Positions 24,801 through 36,600 of a DNA stretch of 64,000 bases are shown here, one piece after another. Under the pieces are notes generated by a model. That model was not told the DNA's origin. It did not search any database and saw only the letters and a list, made by a program, of their open reading frames with translations. Numbering within the stretch: the first letter of the stretch is position 1; each line of letters begins with the position of its first letter. A program made the position numbers and the translations under genes. This DNA is from Echinococcus granulosus (taxonomy: Eukaryota > Platyhelminthes > Cestoda > Cyclophyllidea > Taeniidae): positions 389,650 to 453,649 of the forward strand of contig NW_020170381.1 in NCBI RefSeq assembly GCF_000524195.1, written 5' to 3'.

Positions 24801-27157
24801 GGTTATTTCACACGGATGAATTGGTTTTCTTGTTTCTGGTGGTTGCTATTCTTATGTAAATCGGGTAACAGCACTGCCATGGCTGTGTGTGTGTGTGTAC
24901 GTACACTTTGTTTGCACCTTCAGCTTTTACTACAGCTTAGCTGGATTCGGCTATTTTCTTCGTCCGCAGGAACAATTAACCATCCTTATGATGTATCTCA
25001 AGGCTTAGGTAGCATTCATTCTGTAATGAAAGTTGACATACACATAAATTATCGGATGATGGTGTGAATATTTGCTTTCNNNNNNNNNNNNNNNNNNNNN
25101 NNNNNNNNNNNNNNNNNNNNNNNNNNNNNNNNNNNNNNNNNNNNNNNNNNNNNNNNNNNNNNNNNNNNNNNNNNNNNNNGTAATGATGCAAGCTTTTAAG
25201 AATCAAGTTTTTTGCAAGTAATTCAGGTTTCATAAATTTGGGTCTTGAAGAGTTCATTTGTCATTCAAATTCAGCTAGGACGATCATAAGTGAATCGCGC
25301 CAGTGCGTTTTGCGCAATTTCGCTCCAATGATAAGTAATTGGGAGTAGGTTGCAATTGCTGTCATTCAGAATTCAACGAAAAGGCCGTAGTATTACCCAT
25401 AGAGAAAACCTGCACCGGTCAACAGCACTAGTCTACTATTCTACGTAGACACTTGGAGACTGTGAAAGATCAGTAGGTCCTGTGCATGCTGATTCAAGTA
25501 GAGGAACACACTTGGTTATAGTCACAACCCACTCAAAACCAGTATAAATCAATCCTCAAAATATGTGCCACTGAGGCAAAATAATAAACTATAAGAAGGC
25601 AAGAAGACCGATGAACATGGAAATGAACAGCCGAAATCAGATTGAAAAGGGTGGTCTTCACGAAGGAGACTTTGCCATGTGCTTTTGATTCTACCTTGAA
25701 GGAACAAATTAAAGTGATTTAACGTAAAATAATGCAATAACACCTTTGAAGTTGCATTGGAAAGGGCTTAGCAAATTTTATAAAAGTCAAGGATGTTACT
25801 CTAATTTCATCACCTCGGAAAATTGACGCCACCTGTATAGTTTTGCCTCATTCGCCATTCCTGTAACTATTACTCTAAATATCACCTATGTTTTTAATCA
25901 GTAAATGACATTAGTTGAAAATCTCAAATATCATTTAAGGTAGGACCAGCCTATATGAATTTTTTTGGGCAAAATGGTGAACATCTACATTTGTAAGGTA
26001 TGGGTCACATTTTTTGAGGCTGTTCAAATCTCATGAATAATAGCAACGACTGCGTAATTTAATACATCCACATTTCTTTTCACAAAGTTAGAAACCCTGG
26101 AAATGGCGCAGTATAGAGGTGGTAAAACGTAACACATTAAAGAATAGAATGTAAGGGTTGAAGCCTGTAACACTTGAGGATATTTTAGAATGAAGCTTGA
26201 TCAACAGTGAGGGGGCGTTGTTTTGAGGAACAGACGATTTATTTTAACATTCCTAGCTTAACTCTGATGTCTTTTCGTCTCGCAGCGCCACTGGCTCACA
26301 GTGAAGAAGTACTTTGCCGAAATCAAGGCTATGCCTTCTATTTCACAGCATGACGTAAATGTCTCCTTGTGTCAGCATTCGAAGAACCACAAGAATGAAT
26401 TTAATGTCTCGTGGGCGTTGTACGAGCTCTACACTCGATATGTTACCATCTGCTACGATACTGTGAGTTTTACGCGCATAAAGCAAAAGGTGTTAGAATT
26501 TCTCTCCGTTCAGTGATAAACTTTGATTTTTCATTTTGTTGAGAAGCATAGTTACACGTCATACTGGTGGCCGGAAGACCTCGTGTAGACAAATGAGTAA
26601 ATAACGGTTAAAGTTGTGAGCACTGACAGGTCCTTCTCACTTGATGGTAAGGTTATATCAAAGTAATGCCGGTCTTCGAATCAGTGAATTGCATGTTTAG
26701 GGGCTATTTGTGTTCATTGTTCGAAACAGTGTCGATGGAACCCCTTTCCATGCTTTGGTTGCAGCTCATCACGGAGTTAAGGACAGTGGTGACAACAGAA
26801 GCATCTGCTTCGGATCTCTCCTGCAACGCGATGGGAAACACAGAGAGCTATCCTTACTCGCATGGTACTAGCAGTTTGCGAGGTGACTTCCTTGACCACC
26901 AGAACAACAATTGGAACCCACTGTGCCTGCTGCAAACTCTGCAGGAGGTCAACTCTTGCATGATGACGGTAATCTGCAGCGGCAGCAAAAACAGCAGCAA
27001 TGACAAACTTTCTACATCCAAGCCACCGCCATCCTCTCCACAATCATCAGTGCTTCAGCCTCATCATCAGTTGTCCAATGGCAGAGACCAATCCAGTTTG
27101 CGTTCTGTAGTACCCAATTCGGAACGGAAGTTGCCTCCACTTCCTACGCCTCCATGA
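1275..27157 (+). CDS. Plexin, semaphorin receptor (5'-partial, about 31 exons)
   Basis: Single-pass receptor for semaphorins. In the family, the extracellular Sema-PSI-IPT array binds ligand and the cytoplasmic split GAP domain switches off Rap/Ras-type GTPases under control of a Rho-GTPase-binding domain. All these parts are visible in the right order, and nearly all exon junctions close in phase. The stop is TGA at 27155-27157. About 2,200 codons are present; adding the missing Sema N-terminus would make a protein longer than most plexins, owing to cytoplasmic insertions and a long tail. Two junctions remain uncertain: around 11705-12103, and whether a 36-bp microexon at 19980-20015 is used. 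The plexin A or B subtype cannot be assigned by eye. Confidence 0.95.
7519..8740 (+). CDS. Plexin exons: PSI domain 1 and following linker
   Basis: Two exons, 7519-7679 and 8400-8740, joined in phase 2. The first is a PSI domain (plexin-semaphorin-integrin cysteine knot): C-SALDSCGACLALRDPYCGWC then a further Cys-rich part ending at the junction. The second begins with CPKIALVDPP, the C-P-K-I motif that follows PSI-1 in plexins, and continues into a beta-sandwich-like linker containing an Arg-rich stretch (WLGRQRRLLCAF). Its donor GAGC|gtaggt leaves phase 1, matching the next exon at 10501. Confidence 0.92.
10501..11705 (+). CDS. Plexin exons: PSI domain 2 and start of next Ig-like segment
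   Basis: Exons 10501-10772 and 11610-11705. The first carries the second PSI domain, visible as YDCRRFTDCQVCLSSRFDC followed by a Trp and the Cys of EGRCLS. The second, beginning DCKCPLFVVDQ, reads as the strand-rich region after PSI-2 (...VSVVASVSNIL). It ends in phase 0 at CTG|gtgcgt. The coding exon that must join it to 12103 could not be fixed. Confidence 0.88.
12019..12454 (+). CDS. Plexin exons: IPT-like segment between PSI 2 and PSI 3
   Basis: Exon 12353-12454 is well supported: acceptor after TATAG, donor GGG|gtgagt, phase 0, with a cysteine pattern (FSCSENCTGQW ... TVTCNFSG) typical of plexin IPT segments. Exon 12103-12223 is open in the frame LKVTAETLQEQHCP and ends in phase 0 as required, but needs a preceding exon ending in phase 2. 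A microexon at 12019-12052 supplies that end but itself starts in a phase that does not match 11705. Treat the 12019-12223 part as approximate. Confidence 0.6.
12823..14267 (+). CDS. Plexin exons: linker and PSI domain 3
   Basis: Exons 12823-13018 (phase 0 in, phase 1 out) and 14071-14267 (phase 1 in, phase 0 out) join cleanly. The first begins ISVPDVIRSGGNATGLEDV, part of an IPT-like sandwich. The second is PSI domain 3: FECSRMAAYCDSCLALPPRF, then CVWC and further cysteines ending in FCPHLQLLK. The long open frame 13412-13801 between them lies in the intron and has the wrong phase for the exons on both sides. Confidence 0.88.
14868..16730 (+). CDS. Plexin exons: IPT/TIG repeat array
   Basis: Exons 14868-15134, 15204-15391, 15441-15653, 15725-15818, 15895-16155 and 16335-16730, all consistent in phase. 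Starts of three IPT repeats are clear: IPENATLSGQTPLTIRGLNL, then PKIESFSPQRGPVAGGTLLR, then the SGGTIIHVYGRYLDV strand spanning the 15653/15725 junction. These match the family pattern P-x-x-G-x-x-x-G-G-T-x-L-x-I-x-G-x-x-L. The last exon (132 codons) contains a Ser/Thr-rich stretch and then the membrane-proximal segment. Introns here are short (50-180 nt), unlike the kilobase introns elsewhere in the gene. Confidence 0.92.
16803..17040 (+). CDS. Plexin exon: transmembrane helix and juxtamembrane coil
   Basis: A 238-nt exon ending in phase 1. After a short extracellular run (FGKYLKFRPGVVQF) it encodes one hydrophobic helix, AVIVASSLMGAVTLMACLFL, followed by a basic stop-transfer stretch (WCRSRRTERDLEKRF) and a charged helix. 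This is the standard plexin arrangement, in which a juxtamembrane coil leads into the first GAP segment. It joins 17883 to give the conserved ELQ of the family. Confidence 0.95.
17849..17870. repeat. (GT)n microsatellite beside an exon acceptor
   Basis: A run of GT dinucleotides ends about 12 nt before the AG acceptor of the plexin exon at 17883. It sits where a pyrimidine tract would normally be. Confidence 0.85.
17883..19310 (+). CDS. Plexin exons: first cytoplasmic GAP segment (C1)
   Basis: Exons 17883-18115, 18745-18935 and 19013-19310. Strong matches to plexin C1: ELQTHVEEIVQDL, LPIRDYQTYCLFSLFPE, FNRLLHNNHFLCLLVHAIES and FRRAESVIAKMLSNWFTFLL, then GPRDAVTGLARYTL. The paired arginine of FRRAES, generally taken as the GAP arginine motif in this family (LRRTES in vertebrate plexins), is retained, so the domain should be catalytically competent. 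Between LFPE and the next exon there is a Pro/His/Ser-rich stretch longer than in vertebrate relatives. Confidence 0.96.
19507..21881 (+). CDS. Plexin exons: Rho-GTPase-binding domain with large insertion
   Basis: Exons 19507-19678, 20355-20476, 20821-21090 and 21456-21881. The ubiquitin-like Rho-binding domain is clear from LSCDTVTQAKEKILDAIYRN and RLNCLSDYKMTDNDVVALV. It is followed by an unusually long, low-complexity insertion rich in Gly/Ser/Pro/Gln and then Arg/Ser, interrupted by the conserved strand LLWYHLERPTNADLQ. The block ends in LPCEIFLNRLL, the start of the second GAP segment. The exon 21456-21881 (142 codons) is mostly insertion. Skipping the possible microexon at 19980-20015 keeps the frame open. 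Confidence 0.93.
19980..20015 (+). other. Candidate 36-bp microexon in plexin (possible poison exon)
   Basis: Bounded by TTTATTTGTAG and a consensus GTAAGT donor. It fits the phase of the upstream exon (phase 1 in and out), but its last base T followed by GA of the exon at 20355 would create an in-frame TGA. Without it the two neighbouring exons join in frame. It is either a chance pair of splice sites or a regulated exon that truncates the receptor inside the Rho-binding domain. Confidence 0.35.
23120..27157 (+). CDS. Plexin exons: second GAP segment (C2) and C-terminal tail
   Basis: Exons 23120-23289, 23439-23634, 26286-26462 and 26765-27157. Strong family matches: KYTDRVVELIFGAV, CIKFLFDFLDQQAEALGIHD, LRFWNQILINLDYVFDIPLL, DSPINKALF and KKYFAEIKAMPSISQHDVN. 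The arginine of LRFW, conserved in the family's second GAP half, is present. The last exon starts as the plexin C-terminal helix (LITELRTVV) but runs on for about 120 residues of Ser/Pro/Asn/Gln-rich tail ending in a proline-rich KLPPLPTPP, where vertebrate plexins stop sooner. Confidence 0.95.
23635..26285. other. Large plexin intron; no gene seen
   Basis: AT-rich intron of 2.65 kb between the two halves of the C2 GAP segment. It contains a short GT run near 24884-24900 and the assembly gap at 25080-25179. No coding resemblance was seen on either strand. Confidence 0.8.
25080..25179. other. Assembly gap (100 N)
   Basis: Exactly 100 N, the usual placeholder for a gap of unknown size. It lies inside a plexin intron. 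Confidence 0.99.
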
Positions 27158-27415
27158 CCTCGATTTGCCTTTACAACAGAGCTCTTTCATGTAACGCTTG
27201 CAATGCATTTAATTTTATCACGAGGACGAGAGAGCGAGTGAGAAAAAGGAGGAATGGCGAAGGGAAATAATTTAACGTCTCTCAATCCTCTAACATGCAT
27301 TCCATTTCGCTCCCGTAAATGATCAACTTTCCCCTCTTCCTTCCCTGCCTTCAACGCTCACTATTGCTTTCCCCTTCTTAAACTATTTTTCCGCATCAAT
27401 TTTATTGATATCCTT

Positions 27416-27421
27416 AATAAA
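27416..27421 (+). promoter_or_regulatory. Polyadenylation signal AATAAA, probably plexin
   Basis: AATAAA lies about 260 bp after the plexin stop codon, in an AT-rich 3' region. It is about 215 bp before the first exon acceptor of the next gene on the same strand. Confidence 0.6.
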
Positions 27422-27635
27422 GTACCATGTTAAAGAAGGATAAAATGCTGAACACAGAAACGTCTAGAAATTTAATTTTCACCTATTATCTTCATGATGG
27501 TCATGACCTTTAACCAAGTCAATCCCAACAATCGCTCTGGAATGTTACGGGCCTAATCGATGGCGAACGCCATCCTAGACATCAGGTTTTTCATCTATCA
27601 TTTCTCGACTGATAAGCCTGCTGATAGGTTACCAG

Positions 27636-30600
27636 AGAAGTGCTACTAGAATCAAAAGGAGGGCGTTCGCAAATCAGCACCATTCTTAGCATAAGCAGTG
27701 ACTGTGTAACAGTGACCATCAAAGCCGAACCTTTTAGTGGTTCGAACACCGAGTCGCTTTCCGTGAATAAAAGCAGTCTTGTCAAGTTGATTGAACTGGT
27801 GCTTATGCACCAGCGTGTCCTGGGTCGGTATGCCCACGCACTCGTCGTCAATCTAGTAAGTGATGCTTTTAATGCGGGTTTCAGGCGATCAGGTTAGAGA
27901 CTAAAGTCGAGAGAACGTTTCCACGGTTTCTCTACTGACTGCGCTTCTAGTGCCAATGGGTTGGTAAAATAACCGGGTCAGATGCCTTGTTTAGCCTTTC
28001 AAAAAGGCTAAATGAGGTTCACCACTGGCCATTGCTATTGTAAAGATGACAAAGGGAGATAGAATTTCACCGTTCAAGCTCATACTATCCGATGTTTCTT
28101 TGCACTTCACCCAGTGAATAGGTAATTATGGTGCCAATTTGTGCGAAAAAGGAGCCATCCCTCATCCATCAGTAGCAGTACGGAGGTTTGGCCTTTTCAA
28201 CCAAGATTGACGGCAACACCCGGTTGAAGTTTTTTGGGGCTGCAACCGAATCATATACGCAGGAGCGAAATAACCATGCAAGCAGGTTTATCTCAGATTG
28301 GCAAGCGCCTGGATGGTTAAGCCAGCATTGACTTTGTGAATCAACTACTTTGAGAAAGTAGGTGCATAAGAGATTCACAAAAAAAGTAATTCAAATTTAA
28401 GCGAATATTTACTGCAGGAGAATGTTGGTTCTAAACCAGCTTACCATATGAGGGCATTCTAGAGAATTGTGAAATATGACATCTGACGCGCATCGACTTG
28501 GCTTTGGCCGTCATCTGCATACTGCTAGCGGAGTCTACCTCGAACGGTCCCTATCGTAATTTCATTCTCGCATAGAAAAGGTGTGTGTAAAACTGCTCCC
28601 TGCCGACCCAAGAAATCGGAATGTTGCTGATCGCCACCACACAGTAGTGTGGGATGGGGAGAAGGCCGATTTTATTCGCACTTTGTCCATGAGGTACGCA
28701 GAGCCATCGTCTCGCGTCATCTGCGATAGCCTCATCCCAATCTAGCGCAATGGTCTTCAAACGGTGCTGCTGACGTAGTGTGAGAAGGAAACTCGCCCAG
28801 TTCGCTTTTTGTCAAAGTGTGAGCGTTTCAGGCTTCAAAGCATAGAGTACGGATCAATAATTTTATGAAAATTTTTCATAACCACCGGTTTTCGATTCAC
28901 GATCTACAGTATTTAGGGCAGTACTGGCTGCTTTTAAATCATTTTTGAAACAGATCCTTACCGATAGTTTGAGCAGTTGGAAGGGAAATTTGATGCTCGA
29001 AGATCAAAGGAGATTATTGGTGAACACCATCCCAAGTGAGTCAATGGCATGATTCTGTAGATGGCCATTGCTTCTAATTACAACAGGGAATGTATCATTC
29101 ATGTTTCACCGAATCACCGATTGTGCCTGCTATCATCGCACGCTCTCACCACTATCCACGGGCTCATAGGATGCAAAGGATGAGTGTTGATAAAGAGGGG
29201 TCAAAATAAAAGTTAAATCATTCCCAGAGTGCAGAGACAAAGCTGACGCATTACCCTCCCTGTCACTCTTATAAGCAAGAGAAGACTCGAAGATGTGACT
29301 ACTCCCTATTTTCGAAAAAAAGCAATATGAATTCGAAGTTCGTGGTTAGCTTACCGCAGAGGATAAGTCGTTTTTCTTTTCATTTGCCTGTTTGTATTTA
29401 AGATCACTCGACCTTCGAGACTGTGAATTTAACCAGAAACTCGATTGGATTACTTACTCATGCAACATTGCATTAGGAGCTTGAGACAATGTTACTTATA
29501 CCAAGTAGTGAGGGTGGTTAGCAGGAAGCGGGACGCCTCGAGCACATTAAAACATGCATAGATATAAAGGAATAGTGTTTTATGATTTTTGGTTGCAATG
29601 CAAGTTAGACTCTGCATATAGGCTAGAATTCAAGAAGGCCAGAACTTTATACTTCATCAAATTTCGTTGTCGTGGCGCTCCTTTGTTCTGAGAAATTAAG
29701 ATGCACCAACTGTTGGCTAGTTCAAAGTCAGCCTGGAGTAGACACAAGCCTTGACATCATCCAGTCAGGAGGATGCATTGTTAACTAAGCACTACCTAGT
29801 GCCTTGGAAAGTAAGCACAAATAGGGTTTTGGTGGATGAAACGCAATTGCAGTTGCTACATTCAAATGGACTGAAAACTCTATTTGAATGTGATGGAAGT
29901 CAATACGCTCACTGAAAACTCCAATGAGTGTGTTACGATACCCATTTTTGGCTGCATTTGAAGGCCAGTGGACTAATTAGTAGGTCAGCGGCACGTACCA
30001 ATGGTCACGACTAATACCCAAACCAGCCAACCAACGTCGCTGGTGCTGATCGTGCACACAATGATGTTGCCATACACGCAATCGCACAATGTTTACTTGG
30101 CAGATCGTGCACAGTTGGTTGCATTCTGGTTGCCTTCACATACCAGAGCAAATGCTCACCCATGTAGGTTCCTCTTCTAATGCTCTTGAGCTTACCTACC
30201 TCGGCTTTTACTTTAGCTTTAGCCTCTTTATGCTAGTAAAACATTTCAATTATTTACATGCCTTTGATATTATTACCACATTCTAAGATAAGGCTAAAAT
30301 GCGTATTTCTCAACAAAGCCCAAGTTCGGTACTCGGAATTACACAAATTAACGGTTCATCACAATCAATGATTAATTTTAAATTATGCGTTCTTTATAGG
30401 ATTTGAACTTTTTGTGAAAATTAGCTTATTTTAATAGAACAACTCAGGTATAAGGTTAGTTGGCACAGGACACAGCCGTGATAAGAGGGATTGACAAACA
30501 GCTCCGAGGACAGACTATGGCAGTGTCTGCTGTGTGAGTGGTAAGAGGCTAGTGATAAGCACAAAGAAGATTGTCTCCAATTTACTACTCTCAGTACAGT

Positions 30601-33600
30601 TGTCAGGCTCTAATAGCCTGTCATTTTAGCATGCTCGGGCTAGGTGATTTGCTTATTTGCACGAAGCTGCCAAATCCGAAGTTACTAGCACTTTCAAATT
30701 AAATGTTTTACTCACTAACGTACAAAGTGTGGACTTAAATTTTCCTGCATTAAACTGAGACTGGTTGGACCTAATCTGAGAGAAAAGTAATGTAGGAATG
30801 CCTATCCACAAAATTCAAAAACGTTGATAACATATTATATTTCCACAAGCCTCCAATTACAGAAAAAATGACTTCGCGTAGATTTATACAGCTATGCACC
30901 ACTGCCTACTTTTTCACAACCAGACGCTCCTGCCCATTGCCTGTATCGTGCGTTTTCTTCTACTCTTACCCTGTGTGAGCGGATGGCGCAAGAGCCTTTT
31001 CGTTGGCTTGGCTCCGTGTGGACAGAGGCGTGTGCGTGTCTTCGCTCACGTTCTGTCCACTCGACACCGGCCTTAGCATGTGCTATCGTCAGGCGGCCCT
31101 TGGTAGCTACCAGATCACATCATCATGGCACTCAGTGCGCCTATCTTAAATAACTCGTCTCTGATAAAAAGAGAGATTTAGCACAATTCAGTACTTCATC
31201 GGCATAAATATCCTTCATCTCTTCAGTTTGTGGCTATTTTCCTTATTATATGGAATCTCTATGCCAATCGCCAATAGATACGGCGGTTCATATTTTCATT
31301 TCCTCTAGGCATAATAATTTGCTTGAAGAGTATTCCATTTATGAGAAAATTTGGAATGATTTGGAATGATTTTTACCAAATTGAAAAAGGTAACACCTAG
31401 TTCAGTATGTCAATTGCGGAATGTATTTGTCCTGGTTTCAAAAATGTTCCACTGCTCCTCTTTCATTGTCGGACCGGCAGAGACAATGCGTTTGAAGCTG
31501 TCGCTTTGTCATGCCTCGAATGCAACTTAATTACGCGCATACCCTCCGTGATTAAAATTGGAATTTAGTGTTAAAAGTGACTTAGCTGCCCTCACTTTTC
31601 GTACGCTTCAAAGCTTTATATTCTTTTCTAAGAAAGTTATTTAGAAACAAGTATAAAACGTGAGTAGGATTTAGGCTTATACCATTTATCAAATCCGGTC
31701 GTAAGACTAATATAGATGAGGTTTGAATGCTGCATTCATTGAGTACACCAGAATAACCATTGTATTTATCAGCGACAAAAGACAAAATGCAAAATTATGA
31801 AAACTTTGCTTAATTATTAGTTCTGCACCGCATGATTTCAGGTGAACTCTTGAATAACTAGGATGGCCTAGAAGGTAACCATTGCGCATTTGCAAAACCA
31901 GAAATGAGCAATTCAAACGCTCCCAAATCAGCAATTAATTTGACCGACAACTCCATCACCTCCGACACTCTGTGCAATGAGCACAGCCCTGTGCGGAGCA
32001 TCTGGTGGGAGGACGAGCACACTTTTGGGCCCCCTTTTAACCCCTCCGATCGGGGAAACCAGCCACCCCAGTACTCGTGGCGCCAAAAGGCTACCCCAGA
32101 CGCGCATTGTGCCCCCCTAGTCAAGGAGGACCTCAATCTCAGGGATCTCCTCCGAAAGAAGAACCATCTTCTGCAAAATATTGCTCTGGAATATTCACGG
32201 CTCGTAGGACTGATGCAACAGGAGTTTGTATGCAGCCTCTGACCAAGTTATGCTGGTGACAAAGCGGGGTGTCTCATCCATCATTGATTATTTAAGCCAT
32301 CTTTCAGAAATTTGAGTTACCGAGTTCCTTTTATTAAAAGCCGTGCTATTTTACCTATAACCGGTATATTATTGAACTCAAAAGTAAGTCTCTCGTGTAT
32401 TCTAGACTTTAGCCATATATGTAATTAAGTAAAAAGGCCCAACTTTTACTCAATCCGTGAGTCAGAGTTTCCGACCCAAAGTCGAGTGATTGAGGTTTCT
32501 TACGAACGCGATGAGCAAAATGCTTCCTAAAATCCAGAGTTTTAGTTAATTACCATCAAGAAAATTATCACGACTGGTACTTCATGACACAACTGTTGCA
32601 TTGTTATCAAAGTGGAAAACTTGATGTCACGCTTTTTCTATCATGCTGCGTTAATTTATGTTCTCATCAGCGCCTTTTATGTGCTGTCTTTCCATCTTTA
32701 TTGCTAGCCTTGGCAAACGCTTTGCCTCATATTATCCGTTGCTCTTGACTCCTGGAAACAGCGAGATAGCGATTTGAAAGTCGCTCCGCTAAACACCTCC
32801 AAGAAATATGATATGATTAAAGTTGTCAGAAAAAATGAATAGATGAAGTATTATTTGAAGGTTTTAAACTGATTAAATTCAATGGCCCTTCAGCAATGCA
32901 AAATAGGGGTCCTGCCCACGCATAGCATCGGGGGGATTTCTCAATTATAACCGATAAAAATTTTACCACTGAATAGACCAAGGAATTGGTAGTTTAAAGA
33001 CTACTTCTTATTAAATGGTTTTTTAAAAATGAGTAAAAGTTGTTTTATCACTGAAATTAGTGAAGCATCATCGGTTATTTCAACTCATTTTTTTTCAAGG
33101 GTATCACCGGCATTGAACCGGAGACTTATGCGGAGTCAATGCGGTCCTACGACAAGGCTGTTGATGACTATGAGTGCTTCCAGATATTCACGGATTCTCT
33201 GGTCGTCACGATTAGTCAAGAAACAGATGTAAATATGGGTGAGTTGTCAATGCTGTGCCATTTATCCCTCATGAGTAAGACTCGATTTAACACATCAAGA
33301 CAAGTATATATCTATAGATATATAGATAAATAGATAAAAAAGGCATGTTCTACTTAAGGTGATATTCTCACAGCTCACTTAACGTAAAGAAGAGTTGGTT
33401 TTTTTAGTTTTGGTTTAACTGAAAGTGAACCTAGGTCGTTGAAAGCTATTTGATTTTTTATGATACATTGATGAAGCAGGACATCTGGTGGTCTAATAAC
33501 CGCTTTTATGCATCATTACGAATAGGGAGGCCGTTGTTTTTTCTAAATGATATAGTTGATGTCTTGACTATTACTTTAGAGTTTGGTAAATACCAAGAAA

Positions 33601-36600
33601 TTCGGCCGCTTGGTGATCGGTAGCGCTAATGCTACCCGCTGGAATCGTAAACCCTTAAAATAACGGCAGTTATGATCAATTTTATTGCCGTGGTACAGTT
33701 GATCAAACTGATCACAAATGTACTTTAACCTGCACCTTGATTTTTCCTTTTATTGAAAATGGAATAATAGAGGGGCCATAAAATCGTCTCATACGGCCTC
33801 CACCTCAATGATGTGATGAGCGCTCAACAGCGATTCATGCCCCAGTCATAAGTAAAGGTACTTTAGAGCCTGAGAACGTCAGCCCTCATTCGATTGCAAT
33901 ATGGAGATTCAAAGGCTGGTAGGATGGTAACCAAGACTTGCAATAAAGTGGGAGAAATGCACGTTGCTTACTTGGATCCCTCCAGGTAATCTATTTGAGA
34001 GCAGACAACACCGGTGAAAATTTATTTGCTTATTTAATGTTCATCCTGTCATAAATTACTGTCGTAACGCACATCAAATAGTACGGATAATGACTTCCAT
34101 AGGTTATGTTGATCTCACTTTTTTAGATGTAAAATGCTTTACGAGGTTTGTCATCATCTACGCTGAACGAATAAAAGGATGGCGGTCACTTTAAATGCCT
34201 CCTGACCGGCAATGATGCTTCAGTTTATTTAAATTTGTGATCCGTCGATGTGTTTTTATGCTTGTTTACTTAGTTGTGAGTTAACCTGTTGCGGGTGGGG
34301 GGAGAGTACTGTTGGTGCAGTTAGTGCTACGCCCACAGTGCCCTTTTAAATCTCGTATCCCAATATCTTTAATAAGCAAATCCCTCGTTAAAGGAGGAAG
34401 TATATGTGATTAATAACTTCCCTTTCCAAAATTTCTTTCACGAGAATATCAGAATTTTCAAAAACAAACTATTTATACTCTCCAAACTCTAGCAAACAGG
34501 CCATATACTGACGGCCATTTTGTGCAAGTGATGTCACTGTGCTCATCAGTGAAGGAGGACATTTCTGATGTTACTGTAAACTAGAACCGGTTTATTATAT
34601 GTATTTTGTGATTGAGTGAAATGCAGTTCCATTATTAAGATAGTAATCAGCAAAACGCCAAGGGACGAAGTGCTTGAATATTATTATTCTTTCATCACAG
34701 AGTGTCATGAGAATCGCTATTCTTTGCACGGCGAGAAACAAAAGCAGTTGTGCATTAGTGACGCAAGGCGATTAATTTGCCTTCCCCTGCACACACTTCT
34801 GGTCCTTTAGATTCTCCAAATATGTACATGTCAGGCTTGATGTGGTGGAAAGTAATTAACTTTGGACCCTGACCTTGAAATTATAACAGACCACGTACCT
34901 CACAGTGTCTGCATCCATTTGGGAATTCGGAACTCTACATCGCACCATTAACAATATCGAGACGAAAATTGCAGCTACTTTATTAGTATGATTAGATTCA
35001 TTATCTTTCCGATAAATCGGTTTCCCAAGTGTACTCCATAAAACCCCCTCATTTTAAAAAGCTTTTCAATATAAATTAAGTATTTATGTATCAAAAAGGC
35101 TTGTATTTTAACTCGTTCCAGATGCAGAAAGGCAAGCCTTGCACAGAGGAACGCCCTACACCCTTTCACCAGAAATTTTACAAGACGTCACCTATGGTAG
35201 TTTACAAAATATCGTTGGTGTGCAGGAGAAGGAACGCAAGTGTTCCATCGAAGTGATAGACTTCACTGACGAGAATACGGTAGGATTGCCTTACATTACA
35301 ATCAAATAAAATCTAGATTACCGAAAGCTAACCACAAATTTATCACTGTATCGTTAAAGCAGACTAATTCGCGTAATCGTGCCAACAGTGCACCCCTCGA
35401 GGTTTTTCCTGCGGCGATACCTTGCTCCGCCACCATCTCCCCCACTACGTCCACCTTTCGGCAAAGCCGGTCAGGGACTTTGGAGACACCTCAGCAGACG
35501 CCTACATCCACATCAGCGTCGTTGCAACCTACCTTGCATCGATTCTTCTCCCTTAAGAGCCTATCTGACAGCCTGCCGGCACTCAATACTAGGGTGTTCT
35601 CGGATGCCGCACGACAGTCTGCAGGTGCAAGCGATGGCAGTGGTGGTGGTTACGGTGGAGAACAGCTGCCACTACCAGCGCAGCCACGGTGCCATCTCAA
35701 CAAAGCAGACTCCATGAAGCTTAACGATCTCATAGCCTGGAAGAATGTGGAAATTGCCACCGTGCAGAATATCCTAAGAGTAAACATGACTCGTGCCGTG
35801 AATACAGTGTTGTGCAGGAAATCAAGGAAGGCTTACCGAAACTCTGCACGAGAGAATCAAAAAACGGTATCTCAGGACTGCCAGTCATGATTTCGAAAAG
35901 CATTTAAGTAGAATTATTCTGTTTGCTTTCATTGTACTTTCTGCGAATAGGGTTAAAAATTTCCCATAATTCTGAAACAGTGAAGACGACTTTAAGCATT
36001 GCTTAAATGGTTATAACGAAGTGGAGCAGTCTTTCAAGGCAGGTATGTTTTAGCTAACAAATTTTGATTCAGCTCGGGCGTTTTTAGACTAGAATTCCAT
36101 TAATCAAATACGTTTGAGTAATTGGAGGGTAGTTTGTTTTTCCGTCAAAGCACCGAACATTTAGCGCTCTCAATGGCGTTTTATCAGTCGGTATCTATGA
36201 ATCAAACATCTTCACAACCTGCGTATCTCCCACCTGATAGAAAAGTTTATCTCATTGATTGCACATTCCACTGTCGATATTTCGGTCAGTTTTTAAACTA
36301 CTTAAAGATATGTAAATTTGCAAATTGCACGCACTCGTTACATTAGAGCAATGGGCGAAGGAATGCGAAAAAGGTGGTATCGCATGCAAAAATGTTTGCC
36401 TTCAGTTGCTTCGCCTGTACCGCGAAAGCGAGGAGCTAAAGGAGGCGCAACAATCGGTGCTGGCCTCCTGGTCTCTCTTGGTGGGTCGGGTTGAGCCGCA
36501 GCTCTCGCTTTTCCCCCATCCTCTCTCCATTTCCCTCGCCCTCTCGCCAGACAAGCCGCCGTATCCAAACAGCTGCTGCCACCGCTGCCAACTATCCAAT

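Noticed and set aside
28551..28760. Minus-strand open frame in the 28-kb intron
   Set aside because: No recognisable motif, short, and inside an intron of the plus-strand gene.
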